DNA from: Stictocephala bisonia
Taxonomy: Eukaryota > Arthropoda > Insecta > Hemiptera > Membracidae
Assembly: GCA_035578905.1 (NCBI GenBank)
Contig: JAQJVL010000148.1
Location: 558,001-622,000, forward strand
Direction: 5' to 3'
DNA length: 64,000 bases
Within the stretch, counting starts at the first letter, position 1; every line of letters starts with the position of its first letter. The position numbers and the translations under genes are program-made. Positions 11,384-23,580 of this stretch are shown piece by piece. The notes beneath the pieces are model-generated. The model had not been told where the DNA came from. It saw only the letters and a program-made list of their open reading frames with translations, and did not search any database.

Positions 11384-11873
11384 GACCGTCATACAACACA
11401 AATATTTTACAATATAAGCACAAATATACTATAATACAAGTACATATTGCTTAAATATATCAAAATACAAGTCAAAATGCACAAGTACACTACAATACAA
11501 GTACATATTGCATAAATATATCAAAATACAAGCACAAAAATATTACAATATAAGTAGAAATATACTATAATACAAGTACACATTGCTTAAATATATCAAA
11601 ATACAAGTACAAAATGCACAAATATACTACAACACAAGTACATATTGCATGAATATATCGCAATACAAGCACAGAATGCACAAATATATTACAAGTACAT
11701 ATTGCATAAATATATCAAAATACAAACACAAAATGCACAAATATATCACAATATAAGTACAAACTGTACAAGTACTACGGTGGTGATTTAGAGAAACCAT
11801 GTTTACCTTCTTCAGACCAGAGAGATTCACAAAAGATTGAAAATTGGCGCTCAACAACTCAGTTTATAAATTG
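11384..11873. repeat. Family B dispersed element with internal VNTR, copy 1
   Basis: The left flank CGTCATACAACACAAAT and the right flank (ACCAGAGAGATTCACAAAAG then ACAACTCA) are shared with 43503-43684. Between them is an array of A/T-rich units such as AATACAAGTACA and AAATGCACAAATATAT. This copy has far more internal units (490 bp against 182 bp). Frames open through the array are a product of its periodicity. Confidence 0.8.
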
Positions 11874-12182
11874 AGTTCAACAATAATAACAATCACATAC
11901 AGTGTAAACACTAGAGCTAGAAATGATAATGTTTCACTTTTTGTACCACATGATTAAATTATACGCGAATGGAGATCAAACCAGATTTATGCCAATACAA
12001 TAACAGTCTTATCAACCAAACAGTGCTTGAACCCAAATAAGTTTCCGCACTTGTCAAATAAACCAATACGTACCATGTATTTTAAATATTTTATTTTGGA
12101 TACTTGTACAGTACTATACGAGGTCTAAGGTAAAATCGTGAGTTATTCATTATTATTCTACTATTCATTACCGAATTAACTA

Positions 12183-12576
12183 CCTGTCGTAGAGATATGA
12201 GCTAATATGAGGGATGAATGATTGTGATGAGTGTAGTCATTGTTACTAAGGTTGATTTTACCTTAGAACGAGCCATTTATTTATACCCATTAACCAGAGC
12301 ATCTATGGGACTTAAAGTTTACGTGGAATATGAACCAAGAAGTATGGGTTTGATTTTCAGCTAATTGATAAGCCTTATCTTCAGTTCTCTCCCCTAAACA
12401 ACATCCGGACCCTAACTATCACCCAACACGGACACCCCAGACTTCGATGGACACTACAGTATTGAACAGACGCTGTGTCTGTATTAAGAGGACGGAGAAT
12501 AAAACCTATCGCCTGCAACCTTCACAACACTTTGTCCCCAAGTAGCTGGGTTACAACACTGCGCCACTATTGCAGA
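12183..12576 (-). repeat. Family A dispersed repeat, copy 5
   Basis: A near full-length reverse copy, from GTCGTAGAGATATGAG to GCGCCACTATTGC. The conserved GATTTTCAGCTAATTGATAAG and GAGCCATTTATTTATA blocks are present. It is moderately diverged from copy 4. Confidence 0.8.
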
Positions 12577-13534
12577 CGTAATTTTTAAAAATATTCTGTT
12601 TAGCCGTGTTTTAATAACATCAACAAAATGCTGCAGTCTATTAGTTATATTTTCTTATTACTACGGTTTGAGAATTCATAACGTATAATGATTGGTACAA
12701 AAAATGCTACAAGCACCAAAGAAAGCGTGAAATAAACGACTCAATGATTGGAGGTTGTGCAAATTCCATGATGGATTGGTCTGGCAGAATGACAAATGGC
12801 AGCAGTTATATCCCTGGAATACGGGTTCAAACCGTGACCAACCCGCAGGGTCCACTATGAGACCCGTCTGCTCTATAGTCGGTACATTACGATATAGCAG
12901 AGCCGTTTGCTCTGAAGTCATGCGTGCGCAGAGGCAAGCGATTATGAACTTAAAGGCCTGCGCGTGGAGATATCTGCGCGGATTCTACTAGCCTGGCTAC
13001 TAACATTTTTGTCGTCTATAATAAGCAGCCTTTCACAGCAAGCAGATTATTAACTTTATATATTTCGGATTGTGTGGACATTTTAATAAAATATTTAATA
13101 TGTGAATCTTACTGGTTGATGAAATAAAAGATTACTGTTTAGACCTACCGAACACTGAACTATGTTTAGGTATAAAAATAAATAATACACTACAGAAGGC
13201 AGGTATTCCTAATTAGTAAAATTACGTATATCGTTTCACTGCTTTAAGGATTTTGTTGATATTTTCCAACAAGTTTTCACTACCATATTCCACTAAAAAA
13301 ATAGGGCTACAGAATATGCAAACATATTTCGTAAAATAGAAGTATTATATCATATGGAGTTGGTGTGATGGTGACTTATTTGTATATATTAGCATACTTA
13401 ACCGATTTCATTGAATTTAATCTGTGGCCATTGATATGCCTAACGGAGTTCTTATAAAAAAATGAAGTTTTAAATACAAAAGAATAATATTCTGACATAC
13501 ACAAGTTAAGAAATCAGGTATCGAGAATAACTGT
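12577..13534. other. Non-coding stretch
   Basis: Overlapping frames at 12676-12991 on both strands have no family resemblance. GC content is higher near 12750-12990, but I cannot assign it. Confidence 0.35.
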
Positions 13535-13685
13535 TTTAGTAGTGACGCAGTGCTGTAACCCAGCTACTTGAGGAAAAAGTGTTGTGGAGATTGTAGGCGA
13601 TAGGTTCTGTACTCGGTCCTCTTAATACTGACACTCATCCCCTCTCATATTTACCTATATCTTTACGACCGACGTCTTAAAAACA
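13535..13685 (+). repeat. Family A dispersed repeat, copy 6 (internal deletion)
   Basis: The 5' block (GACGCAGTGCTGTAACCC through GATAGGTTCTGTACTCGGTC) is joined directly to the 3' block (CTATATCTTTACGACCGACG). About 280 bp of the middle is missing, so this copy marks both family ends. Confidence 0.75.
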
Positions 13686-15584
13686 TTAACGTCTTAATAA
13701 TGTTAATTTTACTTTAAAAAATGTTTAAAGAACGAAATAAGATACTTTTCGTCCGGAGTTCATTCATTCCTTGAAACTCAGGCCTAGATTAAATTTTCTG
13801 TTATGGTCATTTTAAAAGAAAGTTGGCCCATATACTTTGCAAAATGTACCATGTAATAATTTAATGTACAGTTAATGTTAATTTTTTTAATCCTTTTGAT
13901 AATAATGTTTGCTATTTTTAATATGTTACTTTGTTTAGTTTTTTTGTTGGTTTGTCTTAGTTTTAAATATTTGTATTGTAATAAATTGCTAAATATGTTT
14001 ACTGTTTTTCTTCATAAAATTTGTTCGTTTCTTATTATTTTATTTGATTTTAAAAATTCTACAATTTCTATAGTGTGATGCCATCCTGTTACTTTATTGA
14101 CCTTTGTTAATGTTATTTTTTATAAATTATTAAAATTGTTGTTATTTTCTTTTTGTAGTAACTGTTAAATGTTTGTTTACAAGGAATATTTTTTATTATA
14201 AGTTTTTATTACTCTACGCTATTTTAGAAAGGTAATGCTATATGTTGATTGTTTATTAAGTACATTTATATTATTTAGCTGGTTTCTAGCTTTTCCTCGC
14301 TTGCATGTTATTTTAAATTGTATGGTTTTTGCTTGTAATCACACTTTGTAATTAACATATATACTTTTAAATAAATCATTTCATTTTACTAAAAATTCGT
14401 GCAGAAGAGCGCATATTTAGTTGGCTTCAACAACAATAATGTAGTTTTTAAATTCATTTGTATGATACGCAATGTACAGCAGTAGGGTTGCAATCCCCAC
14501 CAGCCGCTGACTGAAATAAAGGACAGCTGACCCACAAAGGTACCCTTTAGAATCAAGACAATAGATTCACTGAAACTCTCTCTGTCAAAGAAGAAACAAT
14601 ACCTAAACAGTGTAGTTGCAGTAGTGAGTGCACTTGTGAAATTAAAAACTGCACTTCTTTGTGTGTTTATTCCATATTATATCACATAGAAGATGAATTA
14701 AATGAACATTTTACATTTAAATACATATTTGTAAACTTACAAATAATGCACATCCATTTAACTAAAGGTAAAGGGTAACTTTGAATGGTTATTTTAAGAT
14801 AATTTTAAGGTTATCAATAATTTAGTTTTTTATCTATCTCATTGTTATTTTTCTTAATTAATTTTTATGACACAAAAGTAAATTTGTCACAACTATTTGA
14901 TTACTGATTGTATTAGCAGTTTAAAAGTTACTTAATAATTTTGTAATATTTTGGATTGTAATCAAAACAAATAAGATCATTGACTTTAAAACTGAATTGT
15001 CACTAACAAACGTCTTTTTTAACCTATAAAGTAACTCATGAATAATAAGAATTTATTCTCAGTTCATTATTACACAGTCTACTTATCACATATTTCATTT
15101 TATAAATAGACAATAACTGAACAGTACTCTTTTTCTAACGAAATCAATCTAAATCTCTTTCCAAAAACATCTACACATATCGCGGTTTTTAGGAATTTTT
15201 TAAAATTACTATACAAATTAACAAATTTGTAAGAAGAGTGTTATTTATAAAAGTTACCGTTGTGGTGGGGAATATCAAAATTTCGGAATTTCCTAAGCGC
15301 GTGTGATTTTAAGGGGGAACGGTGTGTATGTTTCTTCGTGAATTTCAACGTTCCCACAAAGAATAAATAAAGAGAGGTTGCATCCAATAGTGCGCTAATA
15401 CGCGTCGAGTTACGTGTGGATGGCAGGGCAACACCTTGTCATTTCCTTCCTTTATCTCCTCAAATAATTAATGATAAAATGTCATTGTTTCAGATTTATT
15501 AAGATGTACATTAGTTTAAAACTATACGCATTACTACTACTGAGGTGTTCGTTGTGGTCATAAAAAAGGAACCTATTTCTCTTT
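13686..15584. other. T-rich and AT-rich non-coding stretch
   Basis: Very T-rich from about 13870 to 14360. The hydrophobic frame at 13875-14078 is the expected by-product of poly-T composition. No gene or element ends are seen. Confidence 0.45.
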
Positions 15585-18500
15585 CTAGAAGTAGTAATAT
15601 TAACGGTCTAGGAAGTAGGAGTATTAACTGTCTAGAAATTAGGAGTATTAACTGTCTAGGAAGTAGGAATATTAACTGTCTAGTAAGTAGGAATATTAAC
15701 TGTCTAGGAAGTAGGAATATTAACTGTCTAATAAGTTGGAATATTAACTGTCTAGTAAGTATGAATATTAACTGTCTAGTAAGTAGGAGTATTAACTGTA
15801 GTAAGTAGGAGTATTAACTGTCTAGGAAGTAGGAATATTAACTGTCTAGTAAGTAGGAATATTAACTGTCTAGGAAGTAGGAATATTAACTGTCTAATAA
15901 GCAGGAATATTAACTGTCTAGGAAGTAGGAATATTAACTGTCTAGGAAGTAGGAATATTAACTGTCTAGGAAGTAGGAATATTAACTGTCTAGTAAGTAG
16001 GAATATTAACTGTCTAGGAAGTAGGAATAGTAACTGTCTAGGAAGTAGGAGTATTAACTGTCTAGTAAGTAGGAGCATTAACTGTCTAGGAAGTAGGAAT
16101 ATTAACTGTCTAGTAAGTAGGAGTATTAACTGTCTAGTAAGTAGGAGTATTACTTGTCTAGTAAGTAGGAATATTAACTGTCTAGTAAGTAAGAGTATTA
16201 ACTGTCTAGTAAGTAGGAATATTAACTGTCTAGTAATTAGGAATATTAACTGTCTAGTAAGTAGGAGTATTAACTGTTTAGTAAGTAGGAGTATTAACTG
16301 TCTAGTAAGTAGGAGTATTAACTGTCTAGTAAGTAGGAGTATTACTTGTCTAGTAAGTAGGAATATTAACTGTCTAGTAAGTAGGAGTATTAACTGTCTA
16401 GTAAGTAGGAATATTAACTGTCTAGTAATTAGGAGTATTAACTGTCTAGTAAGTAGGAATATTAACTGTCTAGTAAGTAGGAGTATTATCTGTCTAGTAA
16501 GTAGGAATATTAACTGTCTAGTAAGTAGGAATATTAACTGTATAGTAAGTAGGAATATTAACTGTCTAGTAAGTAGGAATATTAACTGTCTAAGAAGTAG
16601 GAATATTAACTGTCTAGGAAGTAGGAATATTAACTGTCTAGGAAGTAGGAGTATTAACTGTCTAGAAATTAGGAGTATTAACTGTCTAGGAAGTAGGAAT
16701 ATTAACTGTCTAGGAAGTAGGAATATTAACTGTCTAGGAAGTGTAGGAGTATTAACTGTCTAGAAATTAGGAGTATTAACTGTCTAGGAAGTGAGAATAA
16801 TAACTGTCTAGTAAGTAGGAGTATTAACTGTTTTGGAAGTAGGAATATTAACTGTCTAGTAAGTAGGAGTATTAACTGTTTTGGAAGTAGGAATATTAAC
16901 TATCTAGGAAGTAGGAATATTAACTGCCTAGGAAGTATGAATATTAACTGTCTTGGAAGTAGGAGTATTGACTGCCTAGGAAGTATGAATATTAACTGTC
17001 TTGGATGTAGGAGTATTAACTGTCTAGAAAGTAGGAGTATTAACTGTCAAGGAAGTAGGATTATTAACTGTCTATGTATTAGGAGTATTAACTGTCAAGG
17101 AAGTAGGATTATTAACTGTCAAGGAAGTAGGAATATTAACTGTCTAGTAATTAGGAGTATTAACTGTCTAGAAAGTAGGAATATTAACTGTCTAGAAAGT
17201 ATGAATATTAACTGTATTGGAAGTAGGAGTATTAACTGTCTAGAAAGTATGAATATTAACTGCTTTTGAAGTAGGAGTATTAACTGTCTAGGAAGTAGGA
17301 ATAGTAACTGTCTATGTATTAGGAGTATTAACTGTCAAGAAAGTAGGATTATTAACTGTCAAGGAAGTAGGAATATTAACTGTATTGGAAGTATGAATAT
17401 TAACTGTATTGGAAGTAGGAGTATTAACTGTCTAGAAAGTAGGAGTATTAACTGTCTATGTATTAGGAGTATTAACTGTCAAGGAAGTAGGATTATTAAC
17501 TGTCAAGGAAGTAGGAATATTAACTGTCTATGTATTAGGAGTATTAACTGTCTAGGAAGTAGGAGTATTAACTGTCTATGTATTAGGAGTATTAACTCTC
17601 AAGAAAGTAGGATTATTAACTGTCTAGGAAGTATGAATATTAACTGTCTATGTATTAGGAGTATTAACTGTCTAGGAAGTAGGAGTATTAACTGTCTATG
17701 TATTAGGAGTATTAACTGTCAAGAAAGTAGGATTATTAACTGTCTAGGAAGTATGAATATTAACTGTATTGGAAGTATGAATATTAACTGCTTTTGAAGT
17801 AGGAGTATTAACTGTCTAGTAAGTAGGAGTATTAACTGTCTATGTATTAGGAGTATTAACTGTCAAGGAAGTAGGATTATTAACTGTCAAGGAAGTAGGA
17901 ATATTAACTGTATTGGAAGTATGAATATTAACTGCTTTTGAAGTAGGAGTATTAACTGTCTAGTAAGTAGGAGTATTAACTGTCTATGTATTAGGAGTAT
18001 TAACTGTCAAGAAAGTAGGATTATTAACTGTCTAGGAAGTAGGAATATTAACTGTATTGGAAGTATGAATATTAACTGCTTTTGAAGTAGGAGTATTAAC
18101 TGTCTAGTAAGTAGGAGTATTAACTGTCTATGTATTAGGAGTATTAACTGTCTAGTAAGTAGGAGTATTAACTGTCTATGTATTAGGAGTATTAACTGTC
18201 AAGGAAGTAGGATTATTAACTGTCTATGTATTAGGAGTATTAACTGTCAAGAAAGTAGGATTATTAACTGTCTAGGAAGTATGAATATTAACTGTATTGG
18301 AAGTAGGAGTATTAACTGTCTAGAAAGTATGAATATTAACTGCTTTTGAAGTAGGAGTATTAACTGTCTAGTAAGTAGGAGTATTAACTGTCTATGTATT
18401 AGGAGTATTAACTGTCAAGAAAGTAGGATTATTAACTGTCTAGGAAGTATGAATATTAACTGTATTGGAAGTAGGAGTATTAACTGTCTAGAAAGTATGA

Positions 18501-19612
18501 ATATTAACTGCTTTTGAAGTAGGAGTATTAACTGTCTAGTAAGTAGGAGTATTAACTGTCTATGTATTAGGAGTATTAACTGTCAAGGAAGTAGGATTAT
18601 TAACTGTCAAGGAAGTAGGAATATTAACTGTCTAGTAATTAGGAGTATTAACTGTCTAGAAAGTAGGAATATTAACTGTCTAGAAAGTATGAATATTAAC
18701 TGTATTGGAAGTAGGAGTATTAACTGTCTAGAAAGTATGAATATTAACTGTCTAGAAAGTAGGAATATTAACTGTCTTGGAAGTAGGAGTATTGACTGCC
18801 TAGGAAGTATGAATATTAACTGTCTTGGATGTAGGAGTATTAACTGTCTAGAAAGTAGGAGTATTAACTGTCAAGGAAGTAGGATTATTAACTGTCTATG
18901 TATTAGGAGTATTAACTGTCAAGGAAGTAGGATTATTAACTGTCAAGGAAGTAGGAATATTAACTGTCTAGTAATTAGGAGTATTAACTGTCTAGAAAGT
19001 AGGAATATTAACTGTCTAGAAAGTATGAATATTAACTGTATTGGAAGTAGGAGTATTAACTGTCTAGAAAGTATGAATATTAACTGCTTTTGAAGTAGGA
19101 GTATTAACTGTCTAGGAAGTAGGAATATTAACTGTCTAGTAAGTAGGAGTATTAACTGTCTATGTATTAGGAGTATTAACTGTCAAGAAAGTAGGATTAT
19201 TAACTGTCTAGGAAGTATGAATATTAACTCTATTGGAAGTAGGAGTATTAACTGTCTAGAAAGTATGAATATTAACTGCTTTTGAAGTAGGAGTATTAAC
19301 TGTCTAGTAAGTAGGAGTATTAACTGTCTATGTATTAGGAGTATTAACTGTCAAGGAAGTAGGATTATTAACTGTCAAGGAAGTAGGAATATTAACTGTC
19401 TAGTAATTAGGAGTATTAACTGTCTAGAAAGTAGGAATATTAACTGTCTAGAAAGTATGAATATTAACTGTATTGGAAGTAGGAGTATTAACTGTCTAGA
19501 AAGTATGAATATTAACTGCTTTTGAAGTAGGAGTATTAACTGTCTAGGAAGTAGGAATATTAACTGTCTAGAAAGTATGAATATTAACTGTCTTGGAAGT
19601 AGGATTATTCTA
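15585..19612. repeat. 24-bp tandem array of ~168 units with higher-order structure
   Basis: The unit is of the type GTAGGAATATTAACTGTCTA plus four variable bases (24 bp). Because 24 is a multiple of 3, long frames stay open: an 8-residue repeat like SRNINCLV on the plus strand and LLPRQLIF-like on the minus strand. Two changes break the register: 2 bp lost at about 15797 and 2 bp gained at about 16740. From about 17000 rightwards variant units recur in a fixed order (higher-order repeats). The block ending at 17269 recurs ending at 19093, exactly 1,824 bp or 76 units later. No protein is expected: every frame lacks flanking coding context. Confidence 0.97.
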
Positions 19613-20315
19613 AGATGTAATACACAGCCAACTTTGTCAATATTCTTTTTGAAAGATTGTGATTTTATCGGAATAATTAATTATACCTCTAATTTTGTTA
19701 ATTTGAATAAACTTAAAATCAGGAGTTATGTTTACATTGATATATTAATTTGTGTAATATTAATTAGTTATAATTAATTTATAATTTTATAATATGATTT
19801 AGTTTCGTATACATTAAGTTGAACAAATTAATCTATAGCTGTTATAAAACTTAGTCTCGTATATATTTAGGTAAACAAACATGTTAATTAATTTCAAATT
19901 TCATTTGTGATGTCTAAAACGTTTGTACTTTAGGGATCAGAAACGTTTTAGACCCCTAAAGTAACCATGAAAGACTATGGTCGGGCTTAGTGGGGACTAA
20001 TTAACTTTAGTATTTGATAGTGACATTTTCATTTGACGTTTGTTATACAATAGTTACTATCAACCACAAATAATAACAAATTGATCTGATTGGCTGTCCC
20101 ACAAGTTAGGCATGGCTTTTGGAACAAGTTAATTTTCATGTTCTGGTTATCATATTCATACAAAGTCGTTTGGTTTTTATTCCACGTAGAAACACAGATC
20201 AACATAGTAAGCCATTTATACAGAATTTGCAGCATATTCAATACATTTTCAAACCAGCTAAGTATATTTAATTTATTAATACATTTTTTCCAACTAAAAC
20301 GAAATTAATCATAAT
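19613..20315. other. AT-rich non-coding stretch
   Basis: No gene is visible. It contains the interleaved inverted repeats at 19912-19962 described separately. Confidence 0.4.
19912..19962. repeat. Two interleaved perfect inverted repeats
   Basis: GTCTAAAACGTTT (19912-19924) pairs with AAACGTTTTAGAC (19941-19953). ACTTTAGGG (19927-19935) pairs with CCCTAAAGT (19954-19962). The order a-b-a'-b' means the two stems cannot both form as simple hairpins; in RNA this is pseudoknot topology. No function is assigned. Confidence 0.8.
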
Positions 20316-20319
20316 TTAA

Positions 20320-20555
20320 CCTCTTCCAGGACAGATTTCCTCGATGTAGGCTGGGAATTAAGCCAGTTGGCACTCGAAAAAAGTCTATTACAAACTGTTT
20401 TAGCGAATAAAATAGAAGCTAGAAGCACAATAGGTTAACTATCTCAACATATATTAATGGCATCAAATGTGCCAAAGTGCACATAAGAGACCCTAAAAAT
20501 GCTTTAATTATAATATATGTTAATGCCCACAAGCGTGCCATTGTCCTGGAAGAGG
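20320..20555. mobile_element. piggyBac-type MITE flanked by TTAA (236 bp)
   Basis: TTAA sits at 20316-20319 and 20556-20559. Inside them the ends are a perfect 14-bp inverted repeat, CCTCTTCCAGGACA and TGTCCTGGAAGAGG. A TTAA duplication is the signature of piggyBac-superfamily insertion. There is no coding capacity. Internal TGCC/GGCA motifs give further short inverted repeats. The terminal sequence differs from that of the elements at 61.5-62.5 kb, so it would need a different partner transposase. Confidence 0.85.
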
Positions 20556-20559
20556 TTAA

Positions 20560-22728
20560 CAATCAACGGATCTTTTGTCAGATTTTCTTTTGTCTTTTTT
20601 CTCTATGTCTTGCATTTTTGTTACATATTATATGTTATATTTAAAATAGCTCCTCATGGCATTTAAAAAGTTATATAACGATTCAAGAAATTTTATTGTC
20701 ACACGCATCTCTAATTTAAGTGAATGAACATTTTTCCTTTTTTTTGTCTAAAATTTAGTTTGCATTTACCATAATGGGAGCTAAACATTGACAATTAAAT
20801 TAATTGTGTACTATTCAACATACAAAATATGTATCGTTAAATTATGGGTGTTATTTTTCTTTCCTTTTTTCTATATTGTTTGTTATATGTAGGTATTAAT
20901 TGTGTAGTTTTACTTTTAAGTTGGTTTTAACCTGTTGTAAGATATTTTGCAAAAATAAATACTGATTCTTATCAAAATTTATAAGGCTGCTCCAGTATAA
21001 AGAGTCCTGCTTGTATAACATTTAACGTCTTTATAACTGGTTGGAATTTTTAAAGTGCACTAGACCAAATTTAAAAGCTAGGAGGCCTTTTAAAACCTCC
21101 CTTCCCGACCGGCAGGGTCCTCGTTATCGCGTAAACAAGGATCTCGGGGGAGTCTGTAAAAACGATACTGAGAAACCATCTGGCACACACTCCTGTTTTT
21201 TTCTCCGACTACCACACACGCCAGCTGCTGGGAGTCGCTATAGTTAGCCAACATCCCTCGCGCCCCTCTAATGTACTAATTTTGTTCTGCCATAGACTAA
21301 ACATGAAAGTGATTATTTACACGCCTTTGTGAACAACCGGTGATTTAGTTCCTCTGTGCAATCATTTTGGTATTTTAAATTATCATTTTGATATATAGTA
21401 ATAGTAAATTATCTATACACAGAGTGGAAAAAATATGAAAACGCTTTCACAACTTTTGTATGATTTCACTTGTAAACGTGAACTCTGGAACACGATCATG
21501 GTTACAAAGAGCATACTTTTTGATGCCATAAGCGACATTTCATCTTTTCAGGGTGACGGCCTACGAGGAGTTGAACAACAATCTTAACAAAAGATGAAAT
21601 AGAAGACAAGACACCTGAAGCTTTAAAACTAATGTCATCAAAATGGTTGGTGAAAAGATGCAACCAAACTACCTCAGATCTGAGATATTGTTATTTATAT
21701 GTTGTTTTTATAAACTAGTAAATAAATATTATTGCATATCAAACTGGTGGAACAAATTAATATTAGTAATGGAATTTTCAAAACAATATAGAGTAAAAAC
21801 TAACAATCATATTAATTATATACGCCATTCACGAAACAAACAACAAAAATAAATACGAGTCTGCTATTCAGAGAACCAACTAATCGGTAAAAAAGAAGAA
21901 ATTACGTTGTTTGTCACGGCGTGATTTATAAATATGTAGAAGCTACTTCATTATCTATATTTTGACCCAGAGGCTGGCTGAGGTTAACCTTTAGAAATCT
22001 CCTGAATTATTCAAAAACCGAAGTGAACTACTGTTCAATAATTCCAGCTGTGTAGTCACTAGGCCTGGAGGCTACGACAAAGCCATTCAGATAGTTTCAA
22101 ACAATACACGCTTTAAGTATTCTTTGGGAAGAATTAACAGAATATTTCGTTAGATTATGAAAGTTACTTCCCAAAACGAAAGAAAGTGCTATGTTACTCC
22201 GTTTATTTCACTATTGAGAGTTTTAAGTACTATTGAAATTTTCCATTCGTAAATGTTTTAAAATGCGTTTTTCTTATCAGTGGGATGTATACTGATATAA
22301 TCATCAAAATGTACTATTTGATAATTTTTAATGTATCTTTTATTTTAAAGAATAGACTATTACCATAATAGTTGTAATATTTTTACATCTAAATCTTGAT
22401 TTACGATATCTATCTATATTATTTGTTTAAACTCTCTCCCTAAAAATATTGCAATTTCATTACAAATTCATTCCAGGTTTAAAGAAAATTTGTTTTGAAC
22501 AGCTGACATTCTATTGCCAATAATGCAGGTATGTTTTCACTGAACAGTAGCGTAAGGTTCTGGTAAGAGTAGTATCAATAATTACACAAAAATTCCCTCT
22601 CATAAATGAAAAATTCAGATACAAAAGGAGCTAGTGGCAGTTTAAGAAAATAGTGCTTTATGAATAGTAAAGTTTTAGAAAAGTAAATAAAACATTTAAT
22701 AGTTATTTCTTTTCGAACATTATTTAAT
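20560..22728. other. Non-coding stretch
   Basis: Apart from the MITE end at 21418-21590, nothing is recognised. A GC-richer patch at about 21060-21270 has no open frame that I can assign. Confidence 0.4.
21418..21590 (+). mobile_element. Left-end fragment of the TA-flanked MITE seen at 35865
   Basis: The sequence after TA at 21416-21417 (AGAGTGGAAAAAATATG, ACGCTTTCACAACTTTTGTATGA, then GACGGCCTACGAGGAGTTGAAC) matches the left ~170 bp of the complete MITE at 35865-36309. The right end is missing. Confidence 0.7.
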
Positions 22729-22842
22729 ACGCAGTTTCAGTTAGGAATAGTACAATAATGAAGAAAACGAAATATAGGCTAAATATAAGGCTAATTTTAT
22801 GTTTTATGAACCTCTGGCGTGAAGCTATATTATTATTATTAT
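22729..22842 (+). repeat. Direct repeat flanking family A copy 7, left
   Basis: About 110 bp, containing GAAATATAGGCTA, TATGTTTTATGAAC and GGCGTGAAGC, is repeated in diverged form at 23165-23270. The family A copy lies between the two. Confidence 0.65.
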
Positions 22843-22847
22843 ACATT

Positions 22848-23117
22848 AGTAAGACATAGATCGTACAGATATGGGCGAATATGAGGTGTGAATGACTGTT
22901 ATGAATGTAGATGAACAAGTGTAGTCATTGTTACTAACTGATGCCAACCTTTACTGAGAAAGAGCTATTTATTAATAGCCCAATTGCCAGGACAACTAAG
23001 AGACCTACAGATTTTCGTGGCATTCGAACCACGTAGTATTGGTCTCATTTTTAGCCAGCTAATACTCATTTCTCTTCTCTATACAACATAAGGACCCTGA
23101 CTACCACCGAACACCAT
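22848..23117 (-). repeat. Family A dispersed repeat, copy 7 (5' end missing)
   Basis: A reverse copy from AGACATAGATCGTACAGATATGGG to GACCCTGACTACCACC. It lacks the family's 5' ~140 bp. The block TCGTGGCATTCGAACCACG is the T-arm-like motif seen in copy 4. Confidence 0.75.
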
Positions 23118-23164
23118 TTTTGGGTTAGTATACCACTCACCAGTAGAAATACCATCTACCACTT

Positions 23165-23270
23165 CTGTTTCAGTTACGAATAGACCAACAATGATACTAA
23201 ACGAAATATAGGCTATAGTAATATGTTTTATGAACTTTTGGCATGAGGCAATATAATAGAAGAAAGTCTA
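23165..23270 (+). repeat. Direct repeat flanking family A copy 7, right
   Basis: A diverged copy of 22729-22842 in the same orientation (TTTCAGTTACGAATAG, AACGAAATATAGGCTATAG, TATGTTTTATGAAC). With the left copy it brackets the family A sequence. Confidence 0.65.
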
Positions 23271-23580
23271 AAAATGAGGGTATTGGATGAGAAAGATAAT
23301 GATATGGGAATTCTATAATGGACTCATGAATGCCTTTCTCTGACCGACGGTAAGGTTTGTAACTGACCAATCCGCAGAAATTACAGAGTAGACGTTTGGA
23401 AATACAGAACAGTGATTGAATCAGTTCGAACTTCAGGAACAGGTACAGAGAAACAGAAACAGAGGTCGCTTTCTTATGGCCATAGCAAACGCTTCAGTGG
23501 CAGTTATATAAAGATTGCAACTAATGTAAATCTTTGTACATCTACAATAATAATTATTGCGTTTGTCGATTTAGAGGGAA

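Noticed and set aside
13875..14078. Hydrophobic 67-residue frame resembling a membrane protein
   Set aside because: It lies in very T-rich DNA, where Phe/Leu/Ile codons dominate by composition. There is no start context or homology.
15545..19093. Long open frames with an 8-residue repeat (for example 15545-15808, 16937-17269, 17393-17797, 18689-19093)
   Set aside because: They result from the 24-bp period, which keeps frames open on both strands. There is no signal peptide, no unique flanking exon and the register is broken at 15797 and 16740.
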